This document shows, piece by piece, positions 8,121-15,969 of a stretch of 64,000 nt of DNA. This stretch comes from JAODBJ01 sp963782465 (GTDB lineage: Bacteria; Actinomycetota; Acidimicrobiia; IMCC26256; PALSA-610), in the NCBI GenBank assembly GCA_963782465.1, contig CAWAJR010000002.1, positions 248,001-312,000 on the forward strand. The letters are read 5' to 3'. How positions within the stretch are numbered: position 1 is the first letter of the stretch; each line of letters begins with the position of its first letter. Under the pieces are notes generated by a model. The model was not told the DNA's origin, did not search any database, and saw nothing but the letters and a program-made list of their open reading frames with translations. Both the position numbers and the translations under genes were made by a program.

Positions 8121-8693
8121 ATGGCCAAGCCCAGTTACCTCGGACTGTTGAACGCGATCTCGCTCGCCGAGTCGCGTGCGTACGCCTATCTCCTCGTATG
8201 GGCCGAGAAGACACCGAGCGACGATGTCCGCAACGTGCTGCTCAAGGTCGCGGCGCGTGAAGGCGAGCACGGGATGAGCTTCGCCAAGCGGATCAACGAA
8301 CTCGGGTACCAGCTGCGCGAGAAGCCAGATGCCAACGCAGAGAGGTTGATGGAGATCGCCGCCGCCGACTGCTCCGACCTCGAGAAGATGGAACGGCTGC
8401 AGCTGCACACGCTCGATGCCGGCGACCAACCCGACATCTTCGATTCGTTCTTCGCCGACCATTCGATCGACATCGAAACCGGCGCACTCCTCGGTCGTTA
8501 CATCGCCGAGGAGCGCGACACCGCGCGCCTCTTGCGCTCGTGCTACGACCAGCTGAAGGCGTCGTCGACCGCACCGCAACCAGCGGCCGATATCACTGCG
8601 CTCGAAGCCAAGGTCGACACGCTGTGCCGGGCCGTCGAAGAACTTCGCCAGATCGTGTGCGCGCAGGCGATGCCGGCGACCACGACCGGGTAG
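8121..8693 (+). CDS. Ferritin-like (di-iron) domain protein
   Basis: A 190-aa protein whose first ~140 residues form a four-helix ferritin/rubrerythrin-like bundle. Helix 1 carries AISLAESRAYAYLLVWAE, helix 2 carries the ExxH ligand pair in AAREGEHGMSF, and the last helix has YIAEERDTARLL. A short coiled-coil tail (ALEAKVDTLCRAVEELRQ) follows, which suggests oligomers. The ATG at 8121 has AAGGGG seven bases upstream. It is divergent from the oxidoreductase. Iron binding is inferred from the motif; the substrate or redox partner is unknown. Confidence 0.75.
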   Translation: MAKPSYLGLLNAISLAESRAYAYLLVWAEKTPSDDVRNVLLKVAAREGEHGMSFAKRINELGYQLREKPDANAERLMEIAAADCSDLEKMERLQLHTLDAGDQPDIFDSFFADHSIDIETGALLGRYIAEERDTARLLRSCYDQLKASSTAPQPAADITALEAKVDTLCRAVEELRQIVCAQAMPATTTG

Positions 8694-8723
8694 ACGGCGC
8701 GGTCGCGCTCACGCTCCGTCGGG

Positions 8724-9611
8724 TCACGCGAACCGGATGACCGACACGATGCCGGCCGCCAGGCAGTAGATCGCGAACGGCATGAGGTTGCGCGTCTCGA
8801 AGAACCGGACGAGGAACCGCACCGAGAAATAGGCGGCGACCGCGGCGACCGCGGCACCGGCGAACGCCTGACCGCGTACACCGTTGCCGTTCGGGCCGAG
8901 CAGGTCGGGGATCTTGTAGACGCCGGCCGCGAGGATGATCGGCGTCGCGAGCAGGAACGAGAAGCGGGCCGCGTCTTCGTGGTCCAACCCCCGTACGAGC
9001 CCGGCGACCATCGTGATGCCCGACCGGCTGATGCCGGCGAACAACGCACCGACTTGCGCAACGCCGACGATGAACGATTCTCGGAACTCGAGATTGTCGA
9101 GCCGGCGCCCGGGCTCGGCGCTCGTGTCGGTCTGCGGACGTTGCGTGGCCAGCGCGCGCACCGATGGCCGCCGCCGTACGGACTCGCCGAGGAGGAGGAT
9201 CACACCGTTGATCGTGAGGAAGATGGCGGCGGCAAGCGGCTTCGCGAAGAGCGTCCGGAGCGCGTGCTCGAAGATCAGCCCGATCGCGCCCGCAGGGATC
9301 GTCGCGACGACGAGCAACCACGCCAGGCGCTCGTCGGGCGTCTCGATCCGGCGCGTACGGAGCGTCCGGAAGAATGCGGCGATCAGGCGCTTCCATTCGT
9401 CCCAGAAGAACACGAGCAGTGCAAGCGCGGTACCGACATGCAACGCGACGAGAAACGCCAGGTAGAACGATTCTTTCGCCGATTGCGCACTGACGATCGA
9501 ATGCCAACCGAGCCAACCGGGGATCAGCACCGAGTGGCCGAGGCTCGAGATCGGGAACAGTTCCGTCACGCCTTGTAAGAGGCCGATGACGATCGCCTGG
9601 AAGTAGCTCAC
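8724..9611 (-). CDS. uppP: Undecaprenyl-diphosphatase
   Basis: A 295-aa integral membrane phosphatase (BacA/UppP family) that recycles undecaprenyl pyrophosphate to undecaprenyl phosphate for peptidoglycan and other surface polymers. Family signatures are clear: GVTELFPISSLGHS near residues 14-27 (the Glu-rich GxTExLPISS site) and AGISRSGITM (the PGxSRSG-type site). There are about eight hydrophobic segments. Start GTG at 9611. The lipoprotein gene begins 60 bp upstream in the same direction with its own promoter-like box, so co-transcription is possible but not required. Confidence 0.95.
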   Translation of the reverse strand: MSYFQAIVIGLLQGVTELFPISSLGHSVLIPGWLGWHSIVSAQSAKESFYLAFLVALHVGTALALLVFFWDEWKRLIAAFFRTLRTRRIETPDERLAWLLVVATIPAGAIGLIFEHALRTLFAKPLAAAIFLTINGVILLLGESVRRRPSVRALATQRPQTDTSAEPGRRLDNLEFRESFIVGVAQVGALFAGISRSGITMVAGLVRGLDHEDAARFSFLLATPIILAAGVYKIPDLLGPNGNGVRGQAFAGAAVAAVAAYFSVRFLVRFFETRNLMPFAIYCLAAGIVSVIRFA

Positions 9612-9671
9612 CTTCGCAGTTTCCCCAAGCGATTGTTAAGCGGGCGTTAGACGCGACCTTCTCGACGCCTA

Positions 9672-10229
9672 CTAGACGCCGGTCCAGCAACCCATCACGG
9701 TTACGGCGACCGTCAGCGCGACGTCGGAGCGCGACTGCGGCGGCGACCCGAAGTTCGCGGGCAGTTTGCTCGCGTCGACCAGCAAGACCTTGTTGTCCTT
9801 CAGCACGACCATCGACTCGTTGTTCGTCTGGAACGTGCCTTCGCCGAGCTGCGTCCCCGCCGAATGCCGACCGAGCTTCGTGCCCAGCTGATTGAAGTAC
9901 TGCCTCGCCAGCGCGAGGGTCGGAAGCTCCCGGACCGAGAGCAACATCGACGTCTTCGGGTAGATGTAGTTGCACGAGTAGACGTGGTTCGCCCACTTCG
10001 GCGTGAGCGGCTTCGATGTCTTCACGCCGAGCGAGCCGGCGATCTCCTGCGACGCCTCTTCCGAGCAGATCATCTTGGCGGAGACCGAGGGCGTGTTGCC
10101 GAAGATGGGCTCGCCCGCCGCGGTGGTGGTCGTGGTCGCCGCCTGGCTGTTGGAACTCGAGCCGCACGCGGCCAGCACCAGCATCAAACCGAGGAAGAGA
10201 CCGGCGAGCGGGGCGGCGCGACGCAACAT
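9672..10229 (-). CDS. Putative lipoprotein
   Basis: A 185-aa exported lipoprotein: a basic start, a hydrophobic core and the lipobox LAAC followed by a GSSSNSQAATTTTTAAG linker. The mature part (about 45-185) is a single small domain with two cysteines (ICSEEAS, YSCNYIY) that may form a disulfide, and a third in VTVMGCW. It ends in VALTVAVTVMGCWTGV. I do not recognise the domain; it is of the kind annotated as hypothetical lipoprotein in actinobacteria. The ATG at 10229 lies 7 nt after a TAGCCT box, so the transcript may be leaderless. Confidence 0.75.
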   Translation of the reverse strand: MLRRAAPLAGLFLGLMLVLAACGSSSNSQAATTTTTAAGEPIFGNTPSVSAKMICSEEASQEIAGSLGVKTSKPLTPKWANHVYSCNYIYPKTSMLLSVRELPTLALARQYFNQLGTKLGRHSAGTQLGEGTFQTNNESMVVLKDNKVLLVDASKLPANFGSPPQSRSDVALTVAVTVMGCWTGV

Positions 10230-10236
10230 CGCTACG

Positions 10237-10242
10237 AGGCTA
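10237..10242 (-). promoter_or_regulatory. -10 box for leaderless lipoprotein gene
   Basis: TAGCCT on the minus strand, 7 nt before the ATG at 10229, the spacing expected when transcription starts at the initiation codon. Confidence 0.45.
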
Positions 10243-10350
10243 TACGGGGCAACGGCACGAAGTACCGCGGCACGCCGGGTACCCGCCGCCGGAACCGGGA
10301 ATAACCTCCGGGCGAGCGGCGCGAGGCGGGCCGGCGTGAAGGAGTGCGGC

Positions 10351-11787
10351 ATGGCTGATACCGACTGGGCGCTGCCGATGGGCGGCGAGCGCATCACGAC
10401 GGGCGACTGGATCGAGGTCCGGTCCCCGTACGACGACCACCTCATCGGCCGGGTCCCCCGCTGCGGCGCACCGGAAGTCGATCGCGCCGTCGGTATCGCG
10501 CGGACGGTGCTCGACGCGGGGGGCTTCCCGGCCTGGAAGCGCGCCGCGGTGCTCGACACCGCCGCCCGGCTGCTGGGCGAGCGGGTGGAGCAATTCGCTC
10601 GCATCATCGCCGAGGAAGCGGCGAAGCCGATCCGGACCGCACGGGTCGAGGCGCAGCGTGCGGTATCGACGTTCCAGTTCGCAGCGGTCGCGGCGCGCAC
10701 GCTCGACGGCGAGGGCGAAGTCGTCCCGATGGACGCGAGCGCCGCCGGAGAAGGAAAGCTCGCGTTCACGCTGCGCGTACCGATCGGCGTGGTGGGTGCG
10801 ATCTCACCGTTCAACTTCCCGCTCAACCTCGTCGCGCACAAACTCGCGCCCGCGATCGCGGCCGGTTGTCCGGTCGTGTTGAAACCCGCGAGCCAAACGC
10901 CGCTGTCCGCGATCGCGCTCACCGAACTGCTGATCGACGACTGCGACCTGCCCGCGGGGTTCATCAACGTCGTCACCGGTAGCGGCGGCACGGTCGGGAA
11001 CGCGATCGTCGACCACGACGGCATTGCGTTGATCACGTTCACCGGGTCGCCCGAGGTCGGCTGGGGCATCAAGGCGCGCGCCCCGAAGAAGAAGGTCGGG
11101 CTCGAGCTGGGGAACAACGCTCCACTGATCATCGAACCGAGCGGCGATGTGGAAACCGCGGCGAAGAAAGTGTCGGTCGCCGGTTTCAGCCACGCAGGTC
11201 AATCGTGCATCTCGACGCAGCGGATCTTCGTACACGCCTCGGTGATCGACTCGTTCCTCGACACGCTGGTGCCCCTCGTCGAGAGCCTCGTCGTCGGCGA
11301 CCCGCTCGACGAGAAGACCGACGTCTCCGCGTTGATCGCCGCCAAGGAACGCGACCGGGTCACGGCATGGATCGACGAAGCGGTCGCGGCCGGTGCCGAA
11401 GTCCTCGCGGGCGGCAAGGTCAGCGAAGCCGGCGCGCTGCGACCGACCGTGCTCGGGAACGTCACCCCCGACATGAAGGTCTGCGCGCTCGAAGTGTTCG
11501 GCCCGCTCGTCACCGTGTCGCCGTACGACGAGCTCGACGACGCACTGCGGCTCGCCAACGACACTCGCTACGGGCTGCAGGCCGCCATCTACACGCGCGA
11601 CATCGGCGATGCGTTGAAAGCCGCCTACACGCTCGACTACGGAGGCGTCCTGGTGAACGAGGTGCCGACGTTCCGCGCCGACCAACAGCCCTACGGGGGC
11701 GTCCGTGACAGCGGCAACACGCGCGAAGGCCCCCAGTGGGCGGCGCGCGAGATGACCGAAGAACGAATTGTGATCATCAGTCGCTGA
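10351..11787 (+). CDS. Aldehyde dehydrogenase family protein
   Basis: A 478-aa NAD(P)-dependent aldehyde dehydrogenase. It shows the Rossmann-associated segment VGAISPFNFPLNLVAHK, the glycine motif FTGSPEVGWG, the general base Glu252 in LELGNNAP and the catalytic nucleophile Cys286 in HAGQSCISTQR. The C-terminal GGVRDSGNTREGP is the usual oligomerisation region. The ATG at 10351 is set by AAGGAG (10339-10344). The IGVVGAISPFNFPLN and NNAPLIIEPSGD style suggests the lactaldehyde/succinate-semialdehyde-like branch, but the aldehyde used cannot be fixed. It lies 26 bp before bpa, which has its own promoter-like box. Confidence 0.93.
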   Translation: MADTDWALPMGGERITTGDWIEVRSPYDDHLIGRVPRCGAPEVDRAVGIARTVLDAGGFPAWKRAAVLDTAARLLGERVEQFARIIAEEAAKPIRTARVEAQRAVSTFQFAAVAARTLDGEGEVVPMDASAAGEGKLAFTLRVPIGVVGAISPFNFPLNLVAHKLAPAIAAGCPVVLKPASQTPLSAIALTELLIDDCDLPAGFINVVTGSGGTVGNAIVDHDGIALITFTGSPEVGWGIKARAPKKKVGLELGNNAPLIIEPSGDVETAAKKVSVAGFSHAGQSCISTQRIFVHASVIDSFLDTLVPLVESLVVGDPLDEKTDVSALIAAKERDRVTAWIDEAVAAGAEVLAGGKVSEAGALRPTVLGNVTPDMKVCALEVFGPLVTVSPYDELDDALRLANDTRYGLQAAIYTRDIGDALKAAYTLDYGGVLVNEVPTFRADQQPYGGVRDSGNTREGPQWAAREMTEERIVIISR

Positions 11788-11801
11788 TCACCCCGCCCGC
11801 A

Positions 11802-11807
11802 TATCCT
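11802..11807 (+). promoter_or_regulatory. -10 box for leaderless bpa
   Basis: TATCCT, 6 nt before the GTG at 11814. It supports that GTG as the start over the ATG at 11823. Confidence 0.5.
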
Positions 11808-11813
11808 CACGCG

Positions 11814-12332
11814 GTGACCAACATGTCTTCCGACAACACGTCTCCCCAGAATGGCGGGCCGGGCCCGCTGACCCCGGAGATCGTCGGCGCGGCGCCGGGT
11901 ACCGACGGCGACGGCGAAGCCGAAGCCGAAGGTGAGCACGTCACCCGGCCGACGAAGCTGATCCGCATCGCGTCGATGGTGCGTGCCCTGCTCGACGAGG
12001 CACGCAGGGCGCCGCTCGACGACGCCGGCCGCCGCTCGCTGCGCGAGATACACGAACGATCGATCGTCGCGCTCGAAGGCATCCTCTCCGAGGACCTGAA
12101 GGAAGAACTCGCCGAAGTCGCGCTCCCCTTCACGAACGAGACGCCGAGCGAGTCGGAACTCCGCATCGCGCAGGCCCAGCTGGTCGGTTGGCTCGAAGGT
12201 CTCTTCCACGGCATCCAGGCGACGCTCTTCACGCAGCAGGTCGCGGCCCAACGCCAGTTCGAAGACATGCGCCAGCGCCGGGTCCTCGACCCGGGTGGCA
12301 ACGTCGAACGCCCACCCGGCGCGTACCTCTGA
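11814..12332 (+). CDS. bpa: Bacterial proteasome activator (Bpa/PafE family)
   Basis: A 172-aa ring-forming, ATP-independent activator of the actinobacterial 20S proteasome. The N-terminal ~50 residues are acidic and disordered. The core four-helix region starts at HVTRPTKLIRIASMVRALL and runs through VGWLEGLFHGIQATLFTQQ, strongly diagnostic of the family. The C-terminus ends PPGAYL, matching the hydrophobic-Tyr-Leu tail (GQYL in mycobacteria) that docks into the proteasome alpha ring. GTG at 11814 is preferred because a -10 box sits 6 nt before it; ATG at 11823 is possible. Presence implies a proteasome elsewhere in the genome. It is followed after 28 bp by the DAHP synthase gene. Confidence 0.92.
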   Translation: MTNMSSDNTSPQNGGPGPLTPEIVGAAPGTDGDGEAEAEGEHVTRPTKLIRIASMVRALLDEARRAPLDDAGRRSLREIHERSIVALEGILSEDLKEELAEVALPFTNETPSESELRIAQAQLVGWLEGLFHGIQATLFTQQVAAQRQFEDMRQRRVLDPGGNVERPPGAYL

Positions 12333-12360
12333 TCGACAGCAGCGGCGGGACGAAGCAAAT

Positions 12361-13722
12361 GCAGGCAACCGAACCGTTCCCGGACCCCGAATGGGAGCCG
12401 TCGAGCTGGCAGCGTCACAAAGCCGCGCAGGTACCCGATTGGCCCGACGCCGCGGCGCTCGAATCGGCCATCGCCGAATTGCGCGCGCTCCCCCCGCTCG
12501 TGTTCGCCGGTGAAGCACGTTCGCTGCAGCAGTCGTTGGCGCGGGTCTCGCAAGGCGAAGGGTTCCTCCTGCACGCGGGCGACTGCGCCGAATCGTTCAC
12601 CGAGTTCTCGGCCGACAACATCCGCGACAAGTTGAAGATCATCCTGCAGATGTCGGTCGCGCTCACGTACAGCACCGGCGTCCCGACGGTGAAAGTCGGT
12701 CGCATCGCGGGCCAGTTCGCGAAGCCGCGGTCGTCACCGGTCGAGCAGCGCGGCGGCATCGAACTGCCTTCGTTCCGCGGCGACATGGTGAACGACTTCG
12801 CGTTCGATCCCGCAGCGCGCGCACCCGACCCGCAGCGCATGGTGCGCGGCTACCACCAGGCGGCCGCGACGTTGAACTTGTTGCGCGCGTTCACGAAGGG
12901 CGGCTTTGCCGATCTCAACCAGGTCCACAAGTGGAACCTCGAGTTCGTACGGACCAGCCGTCAGGGCCGCCGCTACGACGACCTCTCGGCCGAGATCGAC
13001 CGCGCGCTTCGGTTCATGGGCGCCTGCGGCATCGATCTCGCGGGCGAGGTGCGCCTGCACCAGGTCGACTTCTACACGTCGCACGAAGCGTTGCTGCTCT
13101 GGTACGAGGAAGCGCTCACCCGGCGCGACAGCCTGACGAACGATTGGTACGACTGCTCGGCGCACCTGCTCTGGATCGGGGAACGGACGCGGCAGCTCGA
13201 CGGTGCCCACGTGGAGTTCCTGGCCGGCGTGCAGAACCCGATCGCGGTGAAGCTCGGGCCGACGCGACCGCCGAGGACGCGGTTGCGTTGTGCCGCCGCC
13301 TCGACCCCGACTGCACACCCGGACGGCTCACGCTCGTGAGCCGGATGGGTGCCGAGCGGGTGCGCGAATCGTTGCCGCCGCTCCTCCGGGCCGTGGAACG
13401 CTCGGGCCACCCCGTCGTGTGGGCGTGCGACCCCATGCACGGCAACACGTTCCAGCACGAGAACGGCTACAAGACCCGCGATTTCGACGCGATCATCGCC
13501 GAACTCGACGGCTTCTTCACCAGCTGCCGGGCCGCCGGCGTGTGGCCCGGCGGCGTGCACGTGGAGTTGACGGGCAACGACGTCACCGAATGCCTGGGCG
13601 GCGCCGAAGAAGTGCTCCCCGAGCACCTCGACCGGCGTTACGAAACCGCGTGCGACCCGCGGCTCAACGCGCGCCAGTCGCTCGAACTCGCGTTCCGCCT
13701 CGGCGAGCTCGTCCGCCGCTGA
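12361..13722 (+). CDS. aroG: Class II DAHP synthase, frameshifted
   Basis: First enzyme of the shikimate pathway, joining phosphoenolpyruvate and erythrose 4-phosphate. The plant-like class II type is the form common in actinobacteria. Reading starts MQATEPFPDPEWEPSSWQ and shows LLHAGDCAESF, KVGRIAGQFAKPRS and FYTSHEALLLWYEEALTR. After VKLGP the frame changes near 13258-13265; one C seems missing (GGGCCGACG seen, GGGCCCGACG expected). The remainder continues normally through RMGAERVRESLPPLL, VVWACDPMHGNT and VHVELTGNDVTECLGG. Restored length is about 454 aa, normal for the family. Being single-copy in biosynthesis, it is probably intact in the cell, so a sequencing indel is likely. Confidence 0.9.
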
Positions 13723-13756
13723 CTGCGGCTGTGCCGGCCTACCGGCGGGGCCGCCC

Positions 13757-15097
13757 TCAGTAGAGGGCGGCGCGGACCAGGTTCCCGTAGTACTTGCCCG
13801 CGACCGGGTGCTGCGGGTCGCCGTCGAAGCCGTAGCCCGGGTTGGCTTCGTTGTACGTGGCGGTGTCGGCGACGATCTTCGCGACGATCTGGGCCGGCGT
13901 GAGCCCGGCGCACGCTCCCGACGCGATGCACAAGGCGACGACGCCGGACACGTTCGGGGTCGCGAAGCTCGTGCCCTCCCACACACCGACCTGGTTGCCG
14001 GGCAGCAGCGACGAGATACACGTGGCCGGCGCGGCCACGACGTGCGCGTCGTTGGCCGGGTCGGTCACGTAGTTGCTGAAATCGGCGGCGACATCGTCGC
14101 CGATCGCGGCGTCGCAACCGCCGGCGTCGAGCGCGTTCGGGCCGAGCGCGCCCGGCTGCCCGTCGGTGTCCTGGATACCGGTCGCGGTGAGAACCTCGGG
14201 GTACTCGGCGGGCGTGACCCCTTCGATCGGCGCGGCGTCGTTCCCGGCGCCGGCCACGACGACGATCCCGCTGGCCACGGCGGCGCACACTGCTTGGTGG
14301 AGCGCGTCGTGGTTCGTCGTTCCGCACGCGCCGTCGTTCGGTCGGCCCGGCCCGCCGAGGCTCATGTTGACGACGTCGATGTCGTTGTTCGGATCGGCGT
14401 CGGAGCGGGTCGAGATCGCCCAGTTGAGACCGCAGATGATCGTCCGCGTCGTGCCCCAGCCGTGCTTGTTGAGCACCCGTACGCCCCACACCCGTGCGCC
14501 CGGCGCGATCCCGACGACGTCGATGGTGTTGTCGAGGGCGGCGGCGACGCCGGCGACGAAGGTGCCGTGACCGTCGGGGTCGATCGTCGCCTTCTTCGTG
14601 GGGTTCCCGGGCCGGAAACAGTTGTAGCCGCCGCCGTAGTTCAGATCGTCGGAGCGGCCGTCGACCCCGGTGTCGAGCACCGCGATGTTGGCGGCGACGG
14701 TGCCGCTGCCGTCGCCCGACACCGTGCTGCTCAGGTCGGCGCCGACGCGACGCGCGGCCCGGGCCGTGATCTGCGTGACGTGCGACGCCGTGAACCGCGC
14801 TTCACGGCTCACCGCGACGACCCCGGCATCGGCGCGGAGCGCTTGCGCCTGCGCCGGCGTCAGGTCGGCGGCGAAGCCGTCGATCGCGGCCCCGAACTGC
14901 TCGCCGACCGTGATCGCGTGCGTCCGCGCGATCGCGGTCGCCGAAACCCCCGGCCGCAGTTCGACGATGTAGCCCTTCTTCGGCGCGCTCGCCGCGCTCG
15001 CGCCGCTCGCCGGTACCCCGACGAGCCCGAGCAGCGACAGTCCCGCGACCAGTACTCCCCCGAGCGCGCGCGCCCGGCCACCCCGAGAGTTCCTCAT
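13757..15097 (-). CDS. Secreted subtilisin-like serine protease (S8)
   Basis: A 446-aa exported protease. A signal peptide covers residues 1 to about 37 (ending near ASAAS). An I9-type propeptide domain spans about 41-108, and the S8 catalytic domain follows. The triad is Asp142 (AVLDTGVDG), His177 (DPDGHGTFVAG) and Ser377 (GTSFATPNVSG), with the oxyanion Asn286 in VAGAGND. Paired cysteines suggest disulfides. The ATG at 15097 has an AAGGGTGG region upstream. It is a stand-alone gene convergent with aroG. All key residues are intact, so it should be active once the propeptide is removed. There is no cell-wall anchor. Confidence 0.93.
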   Translation of the reverse strand: MRNSRGGRARALGGVLVAGLSLLGLVGVPASGASAASAPKKGYIVELRPGVSATAIARTHAITVGEQFGAAIDGFAADLTPAQAQALRADAGVVAVSREARFTASHVTQITARAARRVGADLSSTVSGDGSGTVAANIAVLDTGVDGRSDDLNYGGGYNCFRPGNPTKKATIDPDGHGTFVAGVAAALDNTIDVVGIAPGARVWGVRVLNKHGWGTTRTIICGLNWAISTRSDADPNNDIDVVNMSLGGPGRPNDGACGTTNHDALHQAVCAAVASGIVVVAGAGNDAAPIEGVTPAEYPEVLTATGIQDTDGQPGALGPNALDAGGCDAAIGDDVAADFSNYVTDPANDAHVVAAPATCISSLLPGNQVGVWEGTSFATPNVSGVVALCIASGACAGLTPAQIVAKIVADTATYNEANPGYGFDGDPQHPVAGKYYGNLVRAALY

Positions 15098-15166
15098 GTC
15101 CCACCCTTGTCGTCCGACCCCAGCTGCCGCAGAGGGTAACCACCAATCACGTAGCGTGTCGAGACG

Positions 15167-15220
15167 GCCGGGTTGTGAGGGTTATGCCCCCATATGGGCG
15201 TATAACCGTCACAACCCGGC
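15167..15220 (-). terminator. Long imperfect inverted repeat at the 3' end of the membrane protein gene
   Basis: Arms 15167-15189 and 15196-15220 pair almost throughout: a perfect 12-bp outer stem (GCCGGGTTGTGA with its complement), one mismatch, then GGTTAT and GGGC/GCCC near a CATAT loop. The last two codons and stop of the upstream minus-strand gene (ends 15209) lie in the stem. There is no T-run, so a factor-assisted terminator or mRNA-stabilising hairpin is likeliest. Confidence 0.5.
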
Positions 15221-15805
15221 GGTGGGGACGAGGCGACGTAGGAAGCGCATCCCGGCGATCGCGGCAATGGCGAGGGCCACGCACGCGCCGCTCAGGAAGA
15301 ACCCGCTCCCGTGATAGCCGAGCGCGGCCCGGTCGACCCCGTACCCCAGGAGCCAGATCCCGGCCGCGCCGAACAGCGCGGCCGCGATGGTCTCGTCGAA
15401 CGCGACGGGCAGCCGGTCGGAACGGAAGAGCCCGGGTATGCGGCGCCGCACGAGCAGGCAGGCACCGAGCAGCACGAGACCGGCGACACCGGCCGCGAGC
15501 CGGTAGCGGACCACTTCGGTGAAGTGATGTTCGGTGGCCGCGGCCTCGCAGGAGGTCGCGTGCGGCGCGTACTCGCGGAAATCGGCGCACCGGGCTGCGC
15601 TGTAATGGACGCCCGGTGGGTCGCCGGCGACGAACGACGCACCGGCGGTGGCACCGAACGCGGCCGCAACGCCACCGCTCACGCCGACGGCCACCAGGGC
15701 GATTGCGCCGAGCACGACGGCCCGGCCGAGCAGCTGCATCAGAATGGTTCGCACGCACAGAGTGAGCCCGATACCGGCTCGCCGGGTCAACGGCCCGCGC
15801 GCCAT
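15209..15805 (-). CDS. Hypothetical four-helix membrane protein
   Basis: About 198 aa if started at the ATG at 15805; a shorter start at VRTILMQLL is possible. Four hydrophobic segments are visible: LLGRAVVLGAIALVAVGVSGG, AAGVAGLVLLGACLLV, TIAAALFGAAGIWLLGYGV and SGFFLSGACVALAIAAIAG. Between the first and second is an exported loop with two cysteines (ARCADFREY, ATSCEAAATEHHF) that could form a disulfide. I do not recognise the family. It is divergent from kgd, sharing a 164-bp intergenic region, with no sign of a functional link. Confidence 0.6.
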   Translation of the reverse strand: MARGPLTRRAGIGLTLCVRTILMQLLGRAVVLGAIALVAVGVSGGVAAAFGATAGASFVAGDPPGVHYSAARCADFREYAPHATSCEAAATEHHFTEVVRYRLAAGVAGLVLLGACLLVRRRIPGLFRSDRLPVAFDETIAAALFGAAGIWLLGYGVDRAALGYHGSGFFLSGACVALAIAAIAGMRFLRRLVPTAGL

Positions 15806-15969
15806 CTCCACACGATCCGCACCACACGTGCACCTCTGCCACCGGTCGGGCACAAGATCGCGACAGCTTGTGTTGTACCGAACTGCCCCGAAACGACTGG
15901 TCCGATGGCCCGCGGGGCCGATCGGGTAGGAATGTTCGGGGGTTTGGCTCCCGAGAGGATGATGCAGAC

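Noticed and set aside
15868..15969. N-terminal extension of Kgd from an upstream in-frame start
   Set aside because: The extra residues are Arg/Gly-rich and unlike the conserved N-terminal segment; ATG 15970 matches the family.
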